Assembly: GCA_916613615.1 (NCBI GenBank)
Contig: OU744723.1
Location: forward strand, 29,216,296 to 29,280,295
Reading direction: 5' to 3'
DNA: 64,000 nucleotides
DNA from: Steromphala cineraria
Taxonomy: Eukaryota; Mollusca; Gastropoda; Trochida; Trochidae
Shown: piece by piece, positions 21,409-34,900 of the stretch
Layout: every line of letters starts with the position of its first letter
How positions within the stretch are numbered: position 1 is the stretch's first letter
Position numbers and translations under genes: made by a program
The notes under the pieces: model-generated
The model's input: the letters and a program-made list of their open reading frames with translations, nothing else
Told to the model about the DNA's origin: nothing
Database searches by the model: none

Positions 21409-22055
21409 ATGGCGTCCAGTAGTTTTTCTGTATCCGCTCCTGTGGACTTAGGAGATTTAGGTGTGAATTGGTCATTTTTTCAAACCTAATCCTCGAAGCA
21501 CTTGAAAAGCATTTCCAACCAGCTAGAAATGTTATTTATGAAAGATATATTTTCAATACCACAAATCAAGAGAACTCAGAAAGCATAGATCAGTATGTTA
21601 CAAAGTTAAGACAACTTGCTGCCTCCTGTGAATTTGGTCCCTTACATGATGACTTAATAAGGGATAGAATTGTGTTGGGTACAAATGACAATGGTGCGCG
21701 GGCACGAAAGCTTTGTGAATCCAAACTTGACCTTAAACATGCTATTGACACTTGCAGAGCTAGTGAAGTCGCAGAAAAACAACTAAAAAGAATAACATCA
21801 GTAAGCGAAGGGTCTGTTCATCTTGTCAAGCGTCCATTCCAAAGAAAAGAGATGAACAACGACAGATCAGTAAAATCCAAAAGCAGGTCTGATCGTCAGG
21901 ATAACAGATCCAGACAGCGTGGTGAAAAAGACTGTTTGCTGTACAACTGTAAATATTGTAGTGGACAGCATGAACAAGACAGAAGTGCATGTCCTGCATA
22001 TAACAAAAAAACTTCATCACTATGCAAGTTGCTGTTACAAGAAAAAGCAAGATAG
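21409..22055 (+). pseudogene. Gypsy 1 gag, internally deleted
   Basis: An ATG at 21409 opens a short segment (ASSSFSVSAPVDL, then NWSFF) resembling a Gypsy gag start. A frameshift with apparent deletion near 21478 then leads to the main frame (21480-22055), with SIDQYVTKLRQLAASCEFG, RDRIVLGTNDN, and a C-terminal zinc knuckle CKYCSGQHEQDRSACPA (CxxC...H...C). The gag packages the RNA in virus-like particles. The central capsid region is mostly missing. Confidence 0.75.
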
Positions 22056-22059
22056 CAGT

Positions 22060-23290
22060 CGAGTGACGTTGTTGATTCACATGGTGTTGAATTTGATGAA
22101 AATCTAAGTGAAGGCGAAAGTTCTGATGAACAGGCATACTTTATCTCACATGATGTTGGTTCAGTGCAGTCTCGAGGAAAACAGTGGTTTGTTGACTTAA
22201 ACCTTGGAATTCCTAGCAAGGAATGGAAACTTGACTTAAAGTGCCAACTTGATTCGGGTACGACTTGCAACCTGATCAGCTTCAATGACTATTGTTACCT
22301 TGCTCAACATGGAAACCCCCCTCTGGAGAAGAGCACAGCAAGACTTCGACTATATGATGAGTCCATTTTGAAATCTGTTGGAGAGGCAACTCTGGAGTGT
22401 GTTCAGAATGGGGAACATCACAACCTGAAATTTCAAGTTGTGAAAGGCCAACAGAGACCACTGCTGTCAGCAGAAGCCTGTGAAGCCTTGCAGCTCATGA
22501 GCCTGAGTGAGAGTGTCTACAGTGTGGGTGAAGTACACAATCAACCACTGACATATACAGAAATCATGGACAATTATGGTGATGTATTTCAAGGACTTGG
22601 TTGCTTACCTGGTACTTACCACCTAGATGTTGACCCAACTGTTCCTCTTGTACAGCATCAACCTCGACGAATGGCAGTGTCACTGAAACGAGATGTAAAA
22701 AAGAAAGTCGATGAACTTGTCGAGAAGGGAGTTCTTACCAATGTCACTCAACCAACTGAATGGATCAGTAGCATGGTAGCTGTGAAGAAACCATTGGATC
22801 CAAAGCATTGAATATGCTTGGATCCAAAGGACTTGAACATGGCTTTGAGAAGGTCACACTATCAGATACCTACAATTGATGAAGTTCTTCCACATCTAGG
22901 AAATGCCAAGGTCTTCTCAACTCTTGACCCGAAGGATGGATTCTGGCATGTTAAACTTGATGAAGCCAGCAGTTACTTAACAACCTTCTGGACTCCTTTT
23001 TGGGTGCCATCGCTGGTTACGTATGCCTTTTGGCATTGCCACAGTTCCTGAAGAATACCAAAGAAGACAGCATGAAGTCTTGGAGGGATTACCTGGTGTT
23101 GCGGTAATTCATGATGACATCCTTGTGTATGGATGTGGTGACTCACTTGAGGAAGCCAACACAGATCATGACAACAACCTGATAAAACTACTTGAGAGAG
23201 CTAGACAAACAAATTTGAAACTCAACAAGTCCAAACTTCGCCTTCGACAATCAGCCATACCATACCTTGGCCACCTAACAGCCTAGGGTC
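22060..23290 (+). pseudogene. Gypsy 1 protease and reverse transcriptase
   Basis: The frame ending at 22811 carries an aspartic protease motif, CQLDSGTTCNLIS (about 22245-22282). It also has the RT lead-in HLDVDPTVPLVQHQPRR and KVDELVEKGVLTNV. After a TGA at 22809 the RT continues with DLNMALRRSHYQIPTIDEVLP and FSTLDPKDGFWHVKLD. A frameshift near 23010-23030 leads to MPFGIATVPEEYQRR and the catalytic VIHDDILVYG (YxDD with His in place of the Tyr-x position); a TAG follows at 23284-23286. The role in the family is polyprotein cleavage and cDNA synthesis. Inactive. Confidence 0.8.
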
Positions 23291-23937
23291 TCAAACCTGA
23301 TCCAGAGAAAGTGCGCGCTGTCACAGACATGCCTAAGCCGACAGACACAAAGAGTGTTCAGCGATTCATTGGCTTCATCAACTATTTGTCTAGGTTTACG
23401 ACTTCTAGACAAAGACGCAGAACCAACACGACAAAGACTTTGATCAAATCAAAACACTGGTTAAGAGTGCACCAGTGCTGAGATACTATGATGTCAATGA
23501 CGAGGTCACAATTCAGGCTGATGCAAGTGAAGTTGGTCTTGGAGCTGCCCAACTCCAAAATGGACAGCCAGTTTGCTTTGCTTCTAGGTCTCTCTCACAA
23601 ACTGAACAGCGCTACACGCAAATTGAAAATGGAATGTCTTGCAATTGTGTTTGCATGTGAATATTTTGACCAATACGTTTATGGCCGGAAGGTGGTCCAT
23701 GTAGATTCATACCACAAGCCCCTGGAGAGTATCTTCAAAAAGTCCCTTCTCTCTTCTCCAAAGAGACTTCAGAGGATGCTTCTCAGACTCCAGAAGTATC
23801 ATCTTGATGTCAGATACAAGAAAGGTTCTGAGATGTACATCGCAGACTTCCTGTCGCAAGCTGCTCTACCAATGAGGAAGGTTGAACCCTCAATCAACCT
23901 GAAAGACTATGAGATCTTTCTTTGCAATCTCAAGTGA
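23291..23937 (+). pseudogene. Gypsy 1 RNase H domain
   Basis: After the RT a connection segment with RAVTDMPKPTDTKSVQRF leads to an RNase H part with VTIQADASEVGLGAAQLQNG (first catalytic Asp in ADAS) and FASRSLSQTEQRYTQIE. A frameshift near 23645 leads to a frame continuing IVFACEYFDQYVYGRKVV and YHLDVRYKKGSEMYIADFLS. The last Asp region is preserved as IADFLSQ. Pseudogene because of the shift and upstream stops. Confidence 0.75.
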
Positions 23938-24539
23938 ATCATCATTTATCAGTGAACTGGAGGAAATCAGAGGCTTGATCAGATCCAAAGTCTTACAGAC
24001 CAGGATATCACCTTGCAGACTCTGAAGTCATTAGTTCTTGCCGGCTGGCCTGAAGTACGAGAGGAAGCTCCTGTATGTATAAGAGACTACTGGAATTTCA
24101 GAGAGGAAATAACAGTTCAAAACAGTGTCCTTTTTCAAAGGTTGTCGTGTTGTTGTTCCGCCAGTTCTCAGACCAGAAATGCTTCAATGCATTCATGCCA
24201 GCCATCTTGGAGCAGAGGCCTGTGTTCACGTGATGCTTTGTACTGGCCAAACATGAGTGCTGACATAAAGGATTATGTCAGTAAGTGTGTTACATGTGGT
24301 GAGTTTGCAAACAAACAGCAAAAGGAACGCTCATGACACATGAAATTCCAGAAAGGCCATGGAGCAAGATAGGTGCAGACCTTTTCACTCTTGATGGTGA
24401 GGACTATCTTGTGCAAGTAGATTACTATTCAGATTACTGGGGGGTTAACAAACTCACAGACACCACCTCTGACAGCATCATTCAGTGCATTAAGTCCCAG
24501 TTCAGTCGCCATGGCATCCCTGACAAAGTCGTTACCCCA
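23938..24539 (+). pseudogene. Gypsy 1 integrase, truncated
   Basis: The zinc-binding (HHCC) region is split between frames: CIHASHLGAEAC near 24186, then DALYWPNMSADIKDYVSKC...C to 24336. The core begins RPWSKIGADLFTLDGEDYL with the first Asp of the DDE triad, but the frame departs from integrase sequence after HGIPDKVVT at about 24537, before the second Asp motif. The element is cut here. Confidence 0.75.
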
Positions 24540-24725
24540 GTGAAAATAGAACCGGGATTCCACCGGAATCCCGGTTTTCAGTGTGGGATTTACTGGGATT
24601 AGGCGGGATGACTCGGATAAGTTTTTCAACAACCGGGAATCCCGGTTTCATGTAGAAAATATGGGACTGGAATCCCAATTCAAACCGGGATTCCAGTGGG
24701 ATTTCTCAAACCGGGATCCCTCTTT
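24540..24725. repeat. Cluster of palindromic CCGGGATTCC units
   Basis: Multiple ACCGGGATTCC, GGAATCCCGGT and CTGGGATT phrases occur in both orientations. The first pair (24551-24575) forms an 11-base perfect stem with a three-base loop. The cluster abuts the broken integrase, so it is probably the edge of an inserted repeat or a rearrangement junction. Confidence 0.65.
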
Positions 24726-26722
24726 AGTGATAAAATTAGAGTTCAAATTGTCAACAAAATTTGTTACTCAGAATAACAAAATAAATTATCTGATCCTATG
24801 GGATTTAGCTATCAAAATGAAATTTGATAAATAATGAAAAAATGTTTTTAGAATATATTTTCGGCCTCACACACTCAAACTTGCAACATTCTAATTAATA
24901 GTTATTGAAATGAAGATTGCTCCTGTAGTTTCAGTCTTGTGCTTCCAAAACTAACCCAAAACTGTCCAAACTGTTGCCATGAAAACAAAACAATTTGAAT
25001 TGAAAGAAACTGAAGCTGACACGGAAGGGAAATCAGCCAAAACCAATATGTCTCCACTCAAGTGGAAAATAAGTAAAAAGTGAAAATAGTAGGTCACCCG
25101 TCTGACACTTTGTAGCTCGTTTTAACAACGATCTTTAGACATTTGAGAATAAAAGGTAAAATTCTTTGAAAGCTAATGATTGTTCTTGTTCAATGCAATC
25201 ATTAAATTAAATAAAGATAATTTTTGTAGCTGATAAAAGGGATAAATAGTCGCAATCTCAGCAATGTTTTCCGCCGTGAATTAACCGGAAAGAACAGTTT
25301 GGCCTCCATTTACGCCGATGGTCGCCCAGAAAACCGGATCAGTAGCCTTACCGCGCCGTTATATTTCCGTAAAAGCCGTTTTTGCGTCCGTAATGGCAAG
25401 TATCGTCACTGCATTTGACATTATCGCTGCCGAAATAAACACTCGTGCATGTGAAATTGACGCATTTTTTCCAAAGTAGAGGAGATTTTTTCTGTTTTTG
25501 TTGTTTTTTGTTCAAAACAGGAGGAGATTATTTCCAAAAGGACATTTTTATTTCCGTGTGTTAAGGGGGCCTGTCAAAGGACACTATAAAAAGATTATAT
25601 TCATAATTAACTTATTGGTTCTTATTTATACTAATGTTCTCCCTTTTCCTAATATCATAGGCAAAAAACATTGATAGTCTACATTTTCTATATATTTCAA
25701 TACTTCTTGAAATAAAAAAATTGTAAGAGAATGAAATATTTTTCAAAACATCAAAAGTTTTAGTTGACAAATTTTTACTTAACTGGTTTCGATTTCTAAA
25801 TAGAATTAACGACTCTTCATGCACTTACACGTTAATTTATTTTAATCGAATGTCAAAATCTAGTCACTGTCCTGGAGATAGAACCTAGAAATCGATCTAA
25901 TAAGAAAGAAATCATCACATGACACAAACTTAAAGTCAAAGCACCAAGTATTTTGCATTCTGCTGCATAAAAATACACGATACGGTAAGTCTTTTGACAG
26001 AAAAGAGTAAAAAAGGCCTGAAAAGGTGGATTTTTTAATACCTCGTCGTATTAACATTGTCTAGGAACTAGTATATTAGTATGGCCATTCTTCTTGTGTT
26101 GTGAAAGATCGTCGAATGTAGTTAATCGAAGTGCAGTTACTTGCATTTCGCGCAAAATATCAAAACCGGAAGTTTATGAATTGTCTTGTACTCCACTACA
26201 GAGCCAATGCGTTCTGCTGTGTGATGGGGATTTCGCATTGCGGTGTAAGGAGTTTAGGTCCATTCAGAATTCGGTGAATTCGTTTACTGAGTGCGAACTG
26301 AAAATTTATGGCAAAATAAGATATTAAGATACATGTTTTTAGGACTGACCTTTTCACAATATCTGAGTCATATGCTAGAAATTATTGCTTACTTGTTGGT
26401 TTCCCTGAACTAAAGTTGGTTTTACTCAGTGAATCACGCGCTTAATTTTATTTACCGGAAGTGAGGCCATTGTCTTAATTTCTACAACAGCGCCTGGAAA
26501 GAGTAGTCTTGTCATGAAGGGTGTCGCAATTCAGTGTGAGGAGCTTTGGATATTAGTGAATTCGTAGGCAAAACGTACTCGCATTCAAGACTCAATATAT
26601 TGAAAGAAAGTTTTTAATCATGGTCTTCGTCCCACAATTTCCTTATATTACAGTTAGGCAAGAGCCTTATAACTCTACTACATCGTCTCTTGATTTATAC
26701 ATATATACTTATTTAAACAAAT
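24726..26722. other. Noncoding
   Basis: There is no gene that I can support. It contains the dispersed repeat at 25437-25577. Small frames at 25612-25824, 25860-26057 and 26094-26327 carry no motif. Confidence 0.5.
25437..25577. repeat. Dispersed repeat, uninterrupted copy
   Basis: It matches 11590-11639 plus 11792-11888: 'cactcgtgcatgtgaaattg', 'gtagaggagattttttctg', 'ttccaaaaggacatttttat' and 'gggggcctgt'. It is the empty-site reference for the MITE at 11640-11791. Confidence 0.8.
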
Positions 26723-27064
26723 ACCGTATTCGTCCTATTAAGCGCCCCCTCCCTAATAAGCGCCCCCTATTACAAATTTCCATATAACAGAGCGCCCCCC
26801 TCCCTCCCCTTCATACATAAAATGGCCTACCTCTACTGCTTTCCAATAGTTTTTAGTTTATCCGGGCCTGTGAATGTGTAGTTGCACTGAATTTCCACGA
26901 TCGACCTACTTTCATTCTCGTTCAGAATCCCGACAAGTGCTATTTTCGCTTGTCTATAACGTATTCCTAATAAGCGCCCCCCCCTTTCTGGGGTATCCTA
27001 ATAAGCGCCCCCTTTGAATTTTGTTAAGCTAAGCGCCCGGGGCGCTTAATAGGATGAATACGGT
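26723..27064. mobile_element. 342-bp MITE with 26-bp inverted ends
   Basis: The left end starts ACCGTATTCGTCCTATTAAG and the right end is its inverse with one mismatch, the paired arms being 26 bases (26723-26748 and 27039-27064). The interior repeats 'taataagcgccccc' (26745, 26755, 26970, 27000). No transposase frame. A clear target duplication was not found. Confidence 0.8.
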
Positions 27065-30000
27065 TGGCAGTGCATATTATATGGCAGTCACTTTGTCCAA
27101 AAAATATAATTATACTGATGCAGAACTTCCTAAAAAGTTACTTCAAAGAATAGCAAGGTTTTCTTGACAGCTTCTATATCCTTATAAAATACATACAGGC
27201 CTAAGCCCATTTCTTCAAAATGTGGAATGTAGGAAGTAACAAAACGATGCAAACGCAAAATCACATGACAATTTAAGAGAGACTATAATAAATTACCTTT
27301 ATAGTTAACAATGAGTATTGCAAAACAAACATAAGTTGTTAAAATAAGTAAGTCCTTATAGTATAGTAGCCTCTCATAACAACGTAAGTTAAGCATTAAA
27401 TACATATCATCGTGAAGAATATAAAAAAATGTTCCATCTTATTATTGCTTATCTTGTGTTCGTAAACGCCTTTTAATGTCTTAACACATGCACTTGAAGT
27501 ACATAGGCCTATTCATATTAGAAATCAATTCTTCGAGTTGCTTGAGTTGTTAATCTTCAGTTTGTATATAAGGTTTGACTACATATATACATATTATGGT
27601 ATCCCTATTAATCACGATGTTGTAGCCTACATTATCTTATTTCAGAAATCACATGAAGTGAAAATTCAATTGGAATGATAAGAAATGTCGGGAGTTGATC
27701 AACTCTCATGTCAACTAGTTTTGACCATTAAGAGATCGTGAAAAGATAATTTACACATATCATAGAGCAATGATCTTATTTTGGTTATGGTTTCTTGAAA
27801 GTCCGATATATAGCATATAGTGAATAATTATTTCAAAGTTGAAAAAAGTGAACCAGATTAGATGAATACATGAGTGCAGGTGTTTTCTTAAATTTGAAAT
27901 ATGCTTTCATGAAAACAGGCCCTTTTATTCTGAAATATGTGGAGACATTAACATATTAAAAGAACTTAAAAAGTTTGTCGACTAGATATGTTCTAAAGAC
28001 TGAGAATGAAGTAATTCTGGGTCATTGTCAATATTGTATTCCCGAGATAAATCATGGGAATATTCTTTTTCAATTGTATTCAAATATCAGATGTGACCCA
28101 TGCTTCCTGATAAAAACTTATACATGTTATATGAAAAACGCGCGTAATTTCGGGATGTATGTTAAACTCCTATTATAGGTGGAACGCATTTTTAGAATAT
28201 ATAGGAAGGAACTATCTAAAGTTTTTCTTTCAATGACTTCGACACATTTAGGAAAGTTTGTTTGGATTTTAAAAAATACTAGCATTTTACAAAAACGCAA
28301 TGCGTTTATAGATGAAATGAATAAACCGTAAAAGACGTAGCATTTTCAAACACGCGGAATTTCAATATTGGAACAGTATGGTTCTCATGCAGTATTTAAT
28401 TGTTTATGATTCTGGTATAGAATGAGATGAAAACAATGGTAACTGATGTTCCGTTTCTGCAATTACCGGTATGATGCTTAAAAACAGATCGGTTTTGAAA
28501 AAAGAACGTTGCTTTTCCCATCATACAAGACGACTCTTTTATTCACAACGACTTTTTTTTACTTGTAAGAAAAAACTTCAATCCGTTTTTATTTTGAGAA
28601 TTTTTACTAAAAGAAAAACATTTAAGGAGTCCTTTGAACTATGATCTTGCAATTATGTCACTATTTGTATTAACACTAAGTCTTGTTTGAGCGGCTCCCT
28701 TTGTATATTACACAGAAAAATATATTGGCCTTTTTTGGCTATATATGAGCATACGTTTTTTGCCAATGAAATTTGCAAAGATTATTAATTTATTAGTCTT
28801 GTTTTAAGTAACCTTATATATAGATTTGAGATTTAAGTAAATCTACATATAGGCGAATTCATTTCTTTAACAAAATCTTCCCCACTCCGGGAACTCGTAC
28901 CCAAAAAAGGACAATGAATTACTTGTAACAACATTTAATTTAAGGGTTAATTCATTGTTACAATTTTTTAGGGTCTAAATTTTCGAAAATACATTTGATA
29001 AAACAGTTCACGATGTAGATATGTAGGCCTTTTTAGTTAATTTACATTAAAAACATATTCAACACGTATAAAATAGTAATAGAACATGTATATTTTCTTG
29101 TAGCGAACATCGCGCATGTATTCACGTTTCATTGCACAGAACAGCACCATTCTCGTCTGAACACAAGTCTTGTCACTTCAGGTAACAAGTATGTACGGAA
29201 TACATAAATCTAATAAGTACTTAGTAATACATCCATTCAAGAGATGGAGACAAGTTTATACCTCCCGAAAATGATTCGGGCACCAGATTGCAGAGATCTG
29301 AAAACACGAGTTCGTTTTGGCTACAAATTTAACGAATTCAAAATCAAATGAGCAATTATTCCATATAAATATTTGTATTTTTATACATAAACATAATCTT
29401 CAAAGCTAAAATGTAATTCTACTTCTTTTCTTTTCTAAAAGACTACAAGTCAAACCTTTCCGAATTATAATGGCAACGCATGTGCATGTCAGTATATATA
29501 TTCCTGATGAAAATTGTATAATAGGTTCAAGCTTTTTTGTGGTTGTTGAAAATGTTAAAAATTTATCTCAATTAAGTGGTAAATATTTTTCTTTCCCCGT
29601 AGTTCATCTTTCATAACAACTTGGTGTAGAAGTATCCGCGTTTTCGACGGGCAGTATATCTTTGATTCAAAATTCCTATAATCTGCAAATGTTATTTCTG
29701 TTATCATTTAAAAATTGAATATAAACTACTACCTTAGTAACAATTTGTTCTTAAATAATGCATTTAAACCCAGATAAAAGCTTACGTGGACAAAATTAGT
29801 TTAACCTCAAACCAAATAATGATGCAATATTCGGAATAATTAAATCAAAACAATCGCATATTAGGAACAGTTCAGACTCTTGGAGATCTTATGATCTGCA
29901 CATAATCGGAAGTGATTCCTGCGCATGCCCAAGAATAGGCGCCACATTATGAAATATGGTAACCCAGGCTCGATTCGAAAGTTTTCCAAAATGTATCAAG

Positions 30001-31260
30001 TCACCTGACTGTGGATGTTCTTCACAATGTATTAACTCACGGACAATTTTATCTAGCTTGAGATAAGAGGAAGTGTTCTTTAGAAAGAGACAGCAGCTAC
30101 TGTTTATAGATGAAGTGACCCAGTTCTTGTTCTGTCAACAACGGTATAACCAAAACAATATGGACGATCGGTCACAATCCAACCTCCAAGAATTAGGCCT
30201 AACCGAAGTCGAAGACTCTCGACGACGAAGGCTTTGGTTCCATACAATTTGAGATCGGACGGTAAGCGAATTTTATTTATAGTAAATTTCAAACCAAATA
30301 TTAACGACTTTTTGAAATATGTTTGATATAAGAAGACGTAAGACAAATATTTTGGAAGAAGACGTTTTATTATTTTTTTGCAACCTGCGATGTCTCGATC
30401 CACTCCAGCAAGGCAAAATTAATTGTTTGAATGAATTCCGTTAAATGGACTATTGGTCCTTTCTGATTTTGTTAAATTAATCATAAATATATAATTAGTA
30501 TATGCTCAATGTTCAAGGTATGTTTTAAAAAAAATTTAATGAATATTGCACTCAAATAAATTCGATATACAATTTTGAAACGTGTTTTCAAATTGACGAT
30601 AGATGCAAATGATGTTATTTCAAAAGAATAACTTGAAACTGATTGTTCACAAGATAATGTTAAGAATAAAAATAACGAAGAAACAATAACAAAATATCAA
30701 TGCTGATTTCAATGCAGAAAAAGCTGAAGCTATTTTTTTCCTCCACATTATTATCAGATTCTCTCTTTCCTCTTCAGTGAAGCTGCATGCAGGCCAAAGC
30801 TCCAGTCATCCTCCTGTTTGAGTTCCTAGGCATGTGTTCATTCAACTCAATTAACTGCTGCAATCTCGTCACACATTGGGAGATGTCATGGCACTAAAGA
30901 GGCTGACATCTCACTTCAAGCCATGAATAGTATTGTAAGTAATGTGTGTATTATTGACTTAATTATTTACATAGTGTAACTGTTATCATACAGTTCTGTT
31001 CTTGGACTGCCTGGTGCAAAATAACATAAATTTAAGCACTGTTCTTCACATTGTTGTCTCAAAATGAGGACGTTTTCTTAATTATTATATAATCATCTTG
31101 TTATTTTTATTATCTTATTCTCCTATTTAAGATTTAAGGATGTAAAGAAACTCAATGGTGTTTAACTTTGACATATGTACATCATATTCATTATCCTAAC
31201 ATGGAAATCTTTAATCAATACGTTCAATGAAATAGAAATATTAGTTTAATCAAAATTAAA
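27065..31260. other. Noncoding, AT-rich
   Basis: No supported coding frame; those at 27975-28178 and 30104-30403 have no motif. A polypyrimidine-AG (about 30760-30776) followed about 160 bases later by GTAAGT (about 30935) could bound a noncoding exon. All three frames between have stops, so it is only a candidate for an untranslated exon. Confidence 0.4.
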
Positions 31261-31500
31261 GGGGGTCTGCGGCTTAGGCTGTACTCGTGCATAAGACCGT
31301 GCGGGTTAGCCTGCCTGCTAACGAGCTTCGCTGCTGAGACGGTGAGCTGAGAAGGGTGTAGGCTTCGCTTCTCAGTGGGGGGATTTCCCCCTCGCGAGTC
31401 GAGATGTAATAGTTACCGACTGAGACCGAGGTGTTCAAGTTAGATGAACCCTCGCGCACGTGAATCATGAACGCCGAGGCCGTTAGGCTCAATGCTATAT
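31261..31500. other. GC-rich island in AT-rich DNA
   Basis: About 240 bases are clearly richer in G+C than the flanks, with recurring 'gcttcgct', 'ctgctaacgag' and 'gagctga' words. Related words occur at 35745-35830 ('gctgagctgagctagcc', 'gctaacgagctaacg'). It may be a dispersed repeat; the single minus-strand frame has no motif. Confidence 0.35.
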
Positions 31501-31867
31501 TAACCCATTTTCAACATTACATCAGTTTTGATAATGCTGAAAAGCTTATCTTTATTATATATAATGAGAAGGTGAAATATTGACTCTAAATTGGAGAATC
31601 AATGTACATTTCAAGCAGCTGACACTGGCATGAGTCTCTCGTGCTGTACGTGCAATCCGTGCGGGACCCTTCAAACTACTACAATTGATTAATATGAAAA
31701 CAAATAACAAAAAAACCTTAATTGAATATGATATTATTATTTGGTACCAATAAATTGTTTTATAACAATTATCAAATATATAAATAATCGTTCACGGTGA
31801 TGTTTATTATCAGGAATTTTAAAAAATTTAATCATGAGGTCATGAAAAACATCCTGTAATTTCAACC

Positions 31868-31943
31868 GGCCTCCGTGGTCTAATGGATAAGTCACTGGGC
31901 TTGAAATCAAGTGGTCACACATTCGAACCCATGCTTGGAGTGC
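31868..31943 (+). repeat. tRNA-Ser-like sequence (degenerate tRNA or SINE head)
   Basis: The sequence has an A-box-like TGGTCTAATGGATAAG, an anticodon-arm-like CTTGAAATC segment of the tRNA-Ser(UGA) style and a weak B box ATTCGAACCC. The acceptor arms pair poorly and no long variable arm is present. It is therefore unlikely to be a working tRNA gene and more likely a tRNA pseudogene or a SINE head. Confidence 0.45.
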
Positions 31944-34900
31944 AAAATATGTTAATGTCTTATATATTGGTAAATTGCAATTTTAGTGAGTGTCTTTGAT
32001 TTGCAAAGAAAACTTTGAATTTGAAAAATATTCGGAAATCAAATTATCATAGTTTCACTATCAGGTGTTCATGGCAATCCCAGGTGTTCACCATGGACAC
32101 CCACTTTGTCTGATGAACACCTCGGCACGTGCATTTCACAGACAATATGAGTTGGTATGAAAAATGAATACTCGAACAAAACAAAGGAGCTAGTGTGTAA
32201 TGGTTGATAATATGAGTGGGTCGTCATTCTGTAGCAGCAATGTCAACTGACTCCCAAATGGTGGCCCTAAATTCGAAAGAATTCATTTGAGTGCATAATG
32301 AAAAGGGACTTGTCCTGATGCCAAATTGACAATACAATGCATACATCGCTTTACGACCAAGATCAAAGTACCAAGTACAAAATAAGGCTATTAGCAATTT
32401 ACTATCATTTCAATATTTGCCATACATCTTCCCGATACTCAAATATTTGAACAATGTAGATGTTTTAAGTAGCTTGTCATTTATTAGCAAAATGATGGAA
32501 AAGAAAATTAACAATAGATTCATTTCGAACATAATAAATACTGCAGAGCTCCAGATAAGCTGCGTATTTGCGAATTATACGGAAAGGAAAAGTCAAACTA
32601 CGCAAGAAAAATAATTGTCTGCGTATAGAAAAGCACTAAATATTGCTGTTTACGCTACTCAAAAATAACTGCATATTTACCCAATACAACACCACAGTTT
32701 GCGTACCCTTCCAATTACACCAATCGAAATGGCTACGAGAAAATCTCAATTTTGAAGACACTGATATAAAATTAAAAACGGAAATTTGCCACTCGTATGA
32801 AACACTGACCTATTGGTTGCCAGTTGTGTGGGGAGTTAAATTGATGATCAAAACTTTACCGTTACCGTTTAGCCTAGGATTTTCGTCTTTGTTTTCAGAA
32901 TAATGACTCTAGAATGTTTGTAAAACTTGCCTTTCTATATTTAAAAAGCTAGGCTATTAGTAGACAAATGATTATCATAATTTATTAATTTTGCTAACGG
33001 TGATTCAAGAACAAAAACAAATTTTCCCATCATGAACTCCATCAGTCATTTTCGTATGCTTTTAAAGATTAATTTTTATATGTGACAGGGGATCTTAGTG
33101 AATAAAACACACTGTTATTTTTAGCGTGTTTGAAACCTCGAATGTTTTGCTGTTTCTTGGTCATTCAGAGCGAAAGTAAAGTTTTTTTCGTCATCTATTA
33201 TGTTTAGATAATTGGTGGCCTTGCTATAAAAAGATCACTCAAAATTCGGGTAATATACCCAGATAGGCAAAAGCTTATTTGGAGCTCTGAAATACACAAT
33301 AAATTAGGCTATCCGGTGCTGAATTCCTTTATCAGAAGTCCTCTCATGCATGCAAAGACCGGCAGTTCTAAATAACATGTGCTATCTAATAGGTTATAAT
33401 CAATCAGTCAGCCACAAAGCAATAAAGCACAGCTGTCCTCAGAACAGGAAATGATCGGTCATATCAATTAACATAACATAACATCAATTATGTTTATAGT
33501 ACTTACAAGGTCTGGTTCAAACAATCACTGCAATCTCGTTCAACCTCCCTGGCTGCAGTTGACGAGCAGGAATAAACAAAAGATATATGTCGGTGTTATT
33601 GACCACAATAATTTGTAACCGTAAATAAATCACTAATTTACTTATCATTTAGTTCCAGGGTAAGAGAATATTGTAATTATTAAATGTCATTATCATTTCT
33701 TTCAAATATACAGTTATAAATGTGTTTTCAATATGCATACAATATAAGAAAAGAAACATCGACAAATTGAATCAATATCATAACCCCCCCCCCCACCCTG
33801 TCTTCCTGCTGAAGATCGAGTTCCATCAGCGTAAAAGACATGTGACTGGATTCCAAATCGGTCAAACTTGTGGTCGCCCCAGCATTTGTATTTATAAGAT
33901 GAAAAAGTAATACTTTCGGAAAACTAGTTGATTATAATACAGAAAAATTAGAAAAATGGGAGGAAAGAAATGGGTTTTTTTTGTGGTTGGTTGTCAACTT
34001 ATAACTCAAGATAAAATAAACGAGGCGGAATTCCTCCATTTTGGTTACCAACATGATGTAAAGTGTAAATGTTCCATTACATTATTTTCTCGGTATTTAC
34101 TGTAGGGTGTTATATTCAGTTCAGCTCATCACTACATTACTAATGTTTACCCACCTAAAGCCATATATCCAGGTTGCTCCCCCCCCCCCCCCCCCGGTTT
34201 GTGTGAACACAATCACAGAAGAATAATTATTGTTACAATAAAATGTTAAAATATGTTATGTGCATGGAATAATGTGTATCCGACGGCACAGGTCGTATCG
34301 TATCTGGTGAAGCAATTTGTCTGAGAGAATACAGGCTCGATTATGATATCTGAACATGATATTGCATAACAGCAGCTAGCACAAGCATGTAGTTATAGGA
34401 AACATTTTACATTTGTTTTCCATACGTCCATTCTTTTCACAATCAGTGTATATGAATTGCATTTGCCTTTAAATAGTACATGATTATACAATATAAAGAA
34501 CCTTTCAAAATACACATTTCATTTATTTGTGTTCTTTTGATAATTCTTTAAAATTGTGTAGAAGTTTTGTTTTGACATGATAAGTATGTTTCCAATACAG
34601 CAAAAAAATTTGAATAAAAATATCCATGACAATTTTCTGCCCTGTTATGGTAAGTAGTATCATCGTTGTAAAACATTTAAGGTTGAATTGAAATTATCTC
34701 AGCTTGAAGTACATAATTCAAATAAATGTATTTGACTAATATTAAATAAATGCCATTAGATTTACATTGTAATGCGCATAAAAATGTAAATGTTATGTAT
34801 ATTTGTTCCAATGGAAATTTAAGTTAAATTATGATATTGTAGCCCAAATTATTCTTCATAAATGTGTATTCAATACTACTTTACGATAGCAATCAAAACT

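Larger units (their letters stand above)
20931..24539 (+). mobile_element. Ty3/Gypsy retrotransposon 1, 5' portion, truncated in integrase
   Basis: The order short LTR, primer-binding site, gag, protease, reverse transcriptase, RNase H, integrase is that of Ty3/Gypsy elements. All coding parts contain stops or frameshifts. The integrase stops abruptly after the first catalytic block, where a CCGGGATT-rich palindromic sequence takes over at about 24540. No 3' LTR is present. Confidence 0.85.

Noticed and set aside
30760..30940. Candidate coding exon between a good acceptor and GTAAGT
   Set aside because: All three frames contain stops. Could only be untranslated, so not called as CDS.
31868..31943. 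Functional tRNA-Ser gene
   Set aside because: Acceptor arms pair poorly, the B box is weak and the long variable arm expected for tRNA-Ser is absent.
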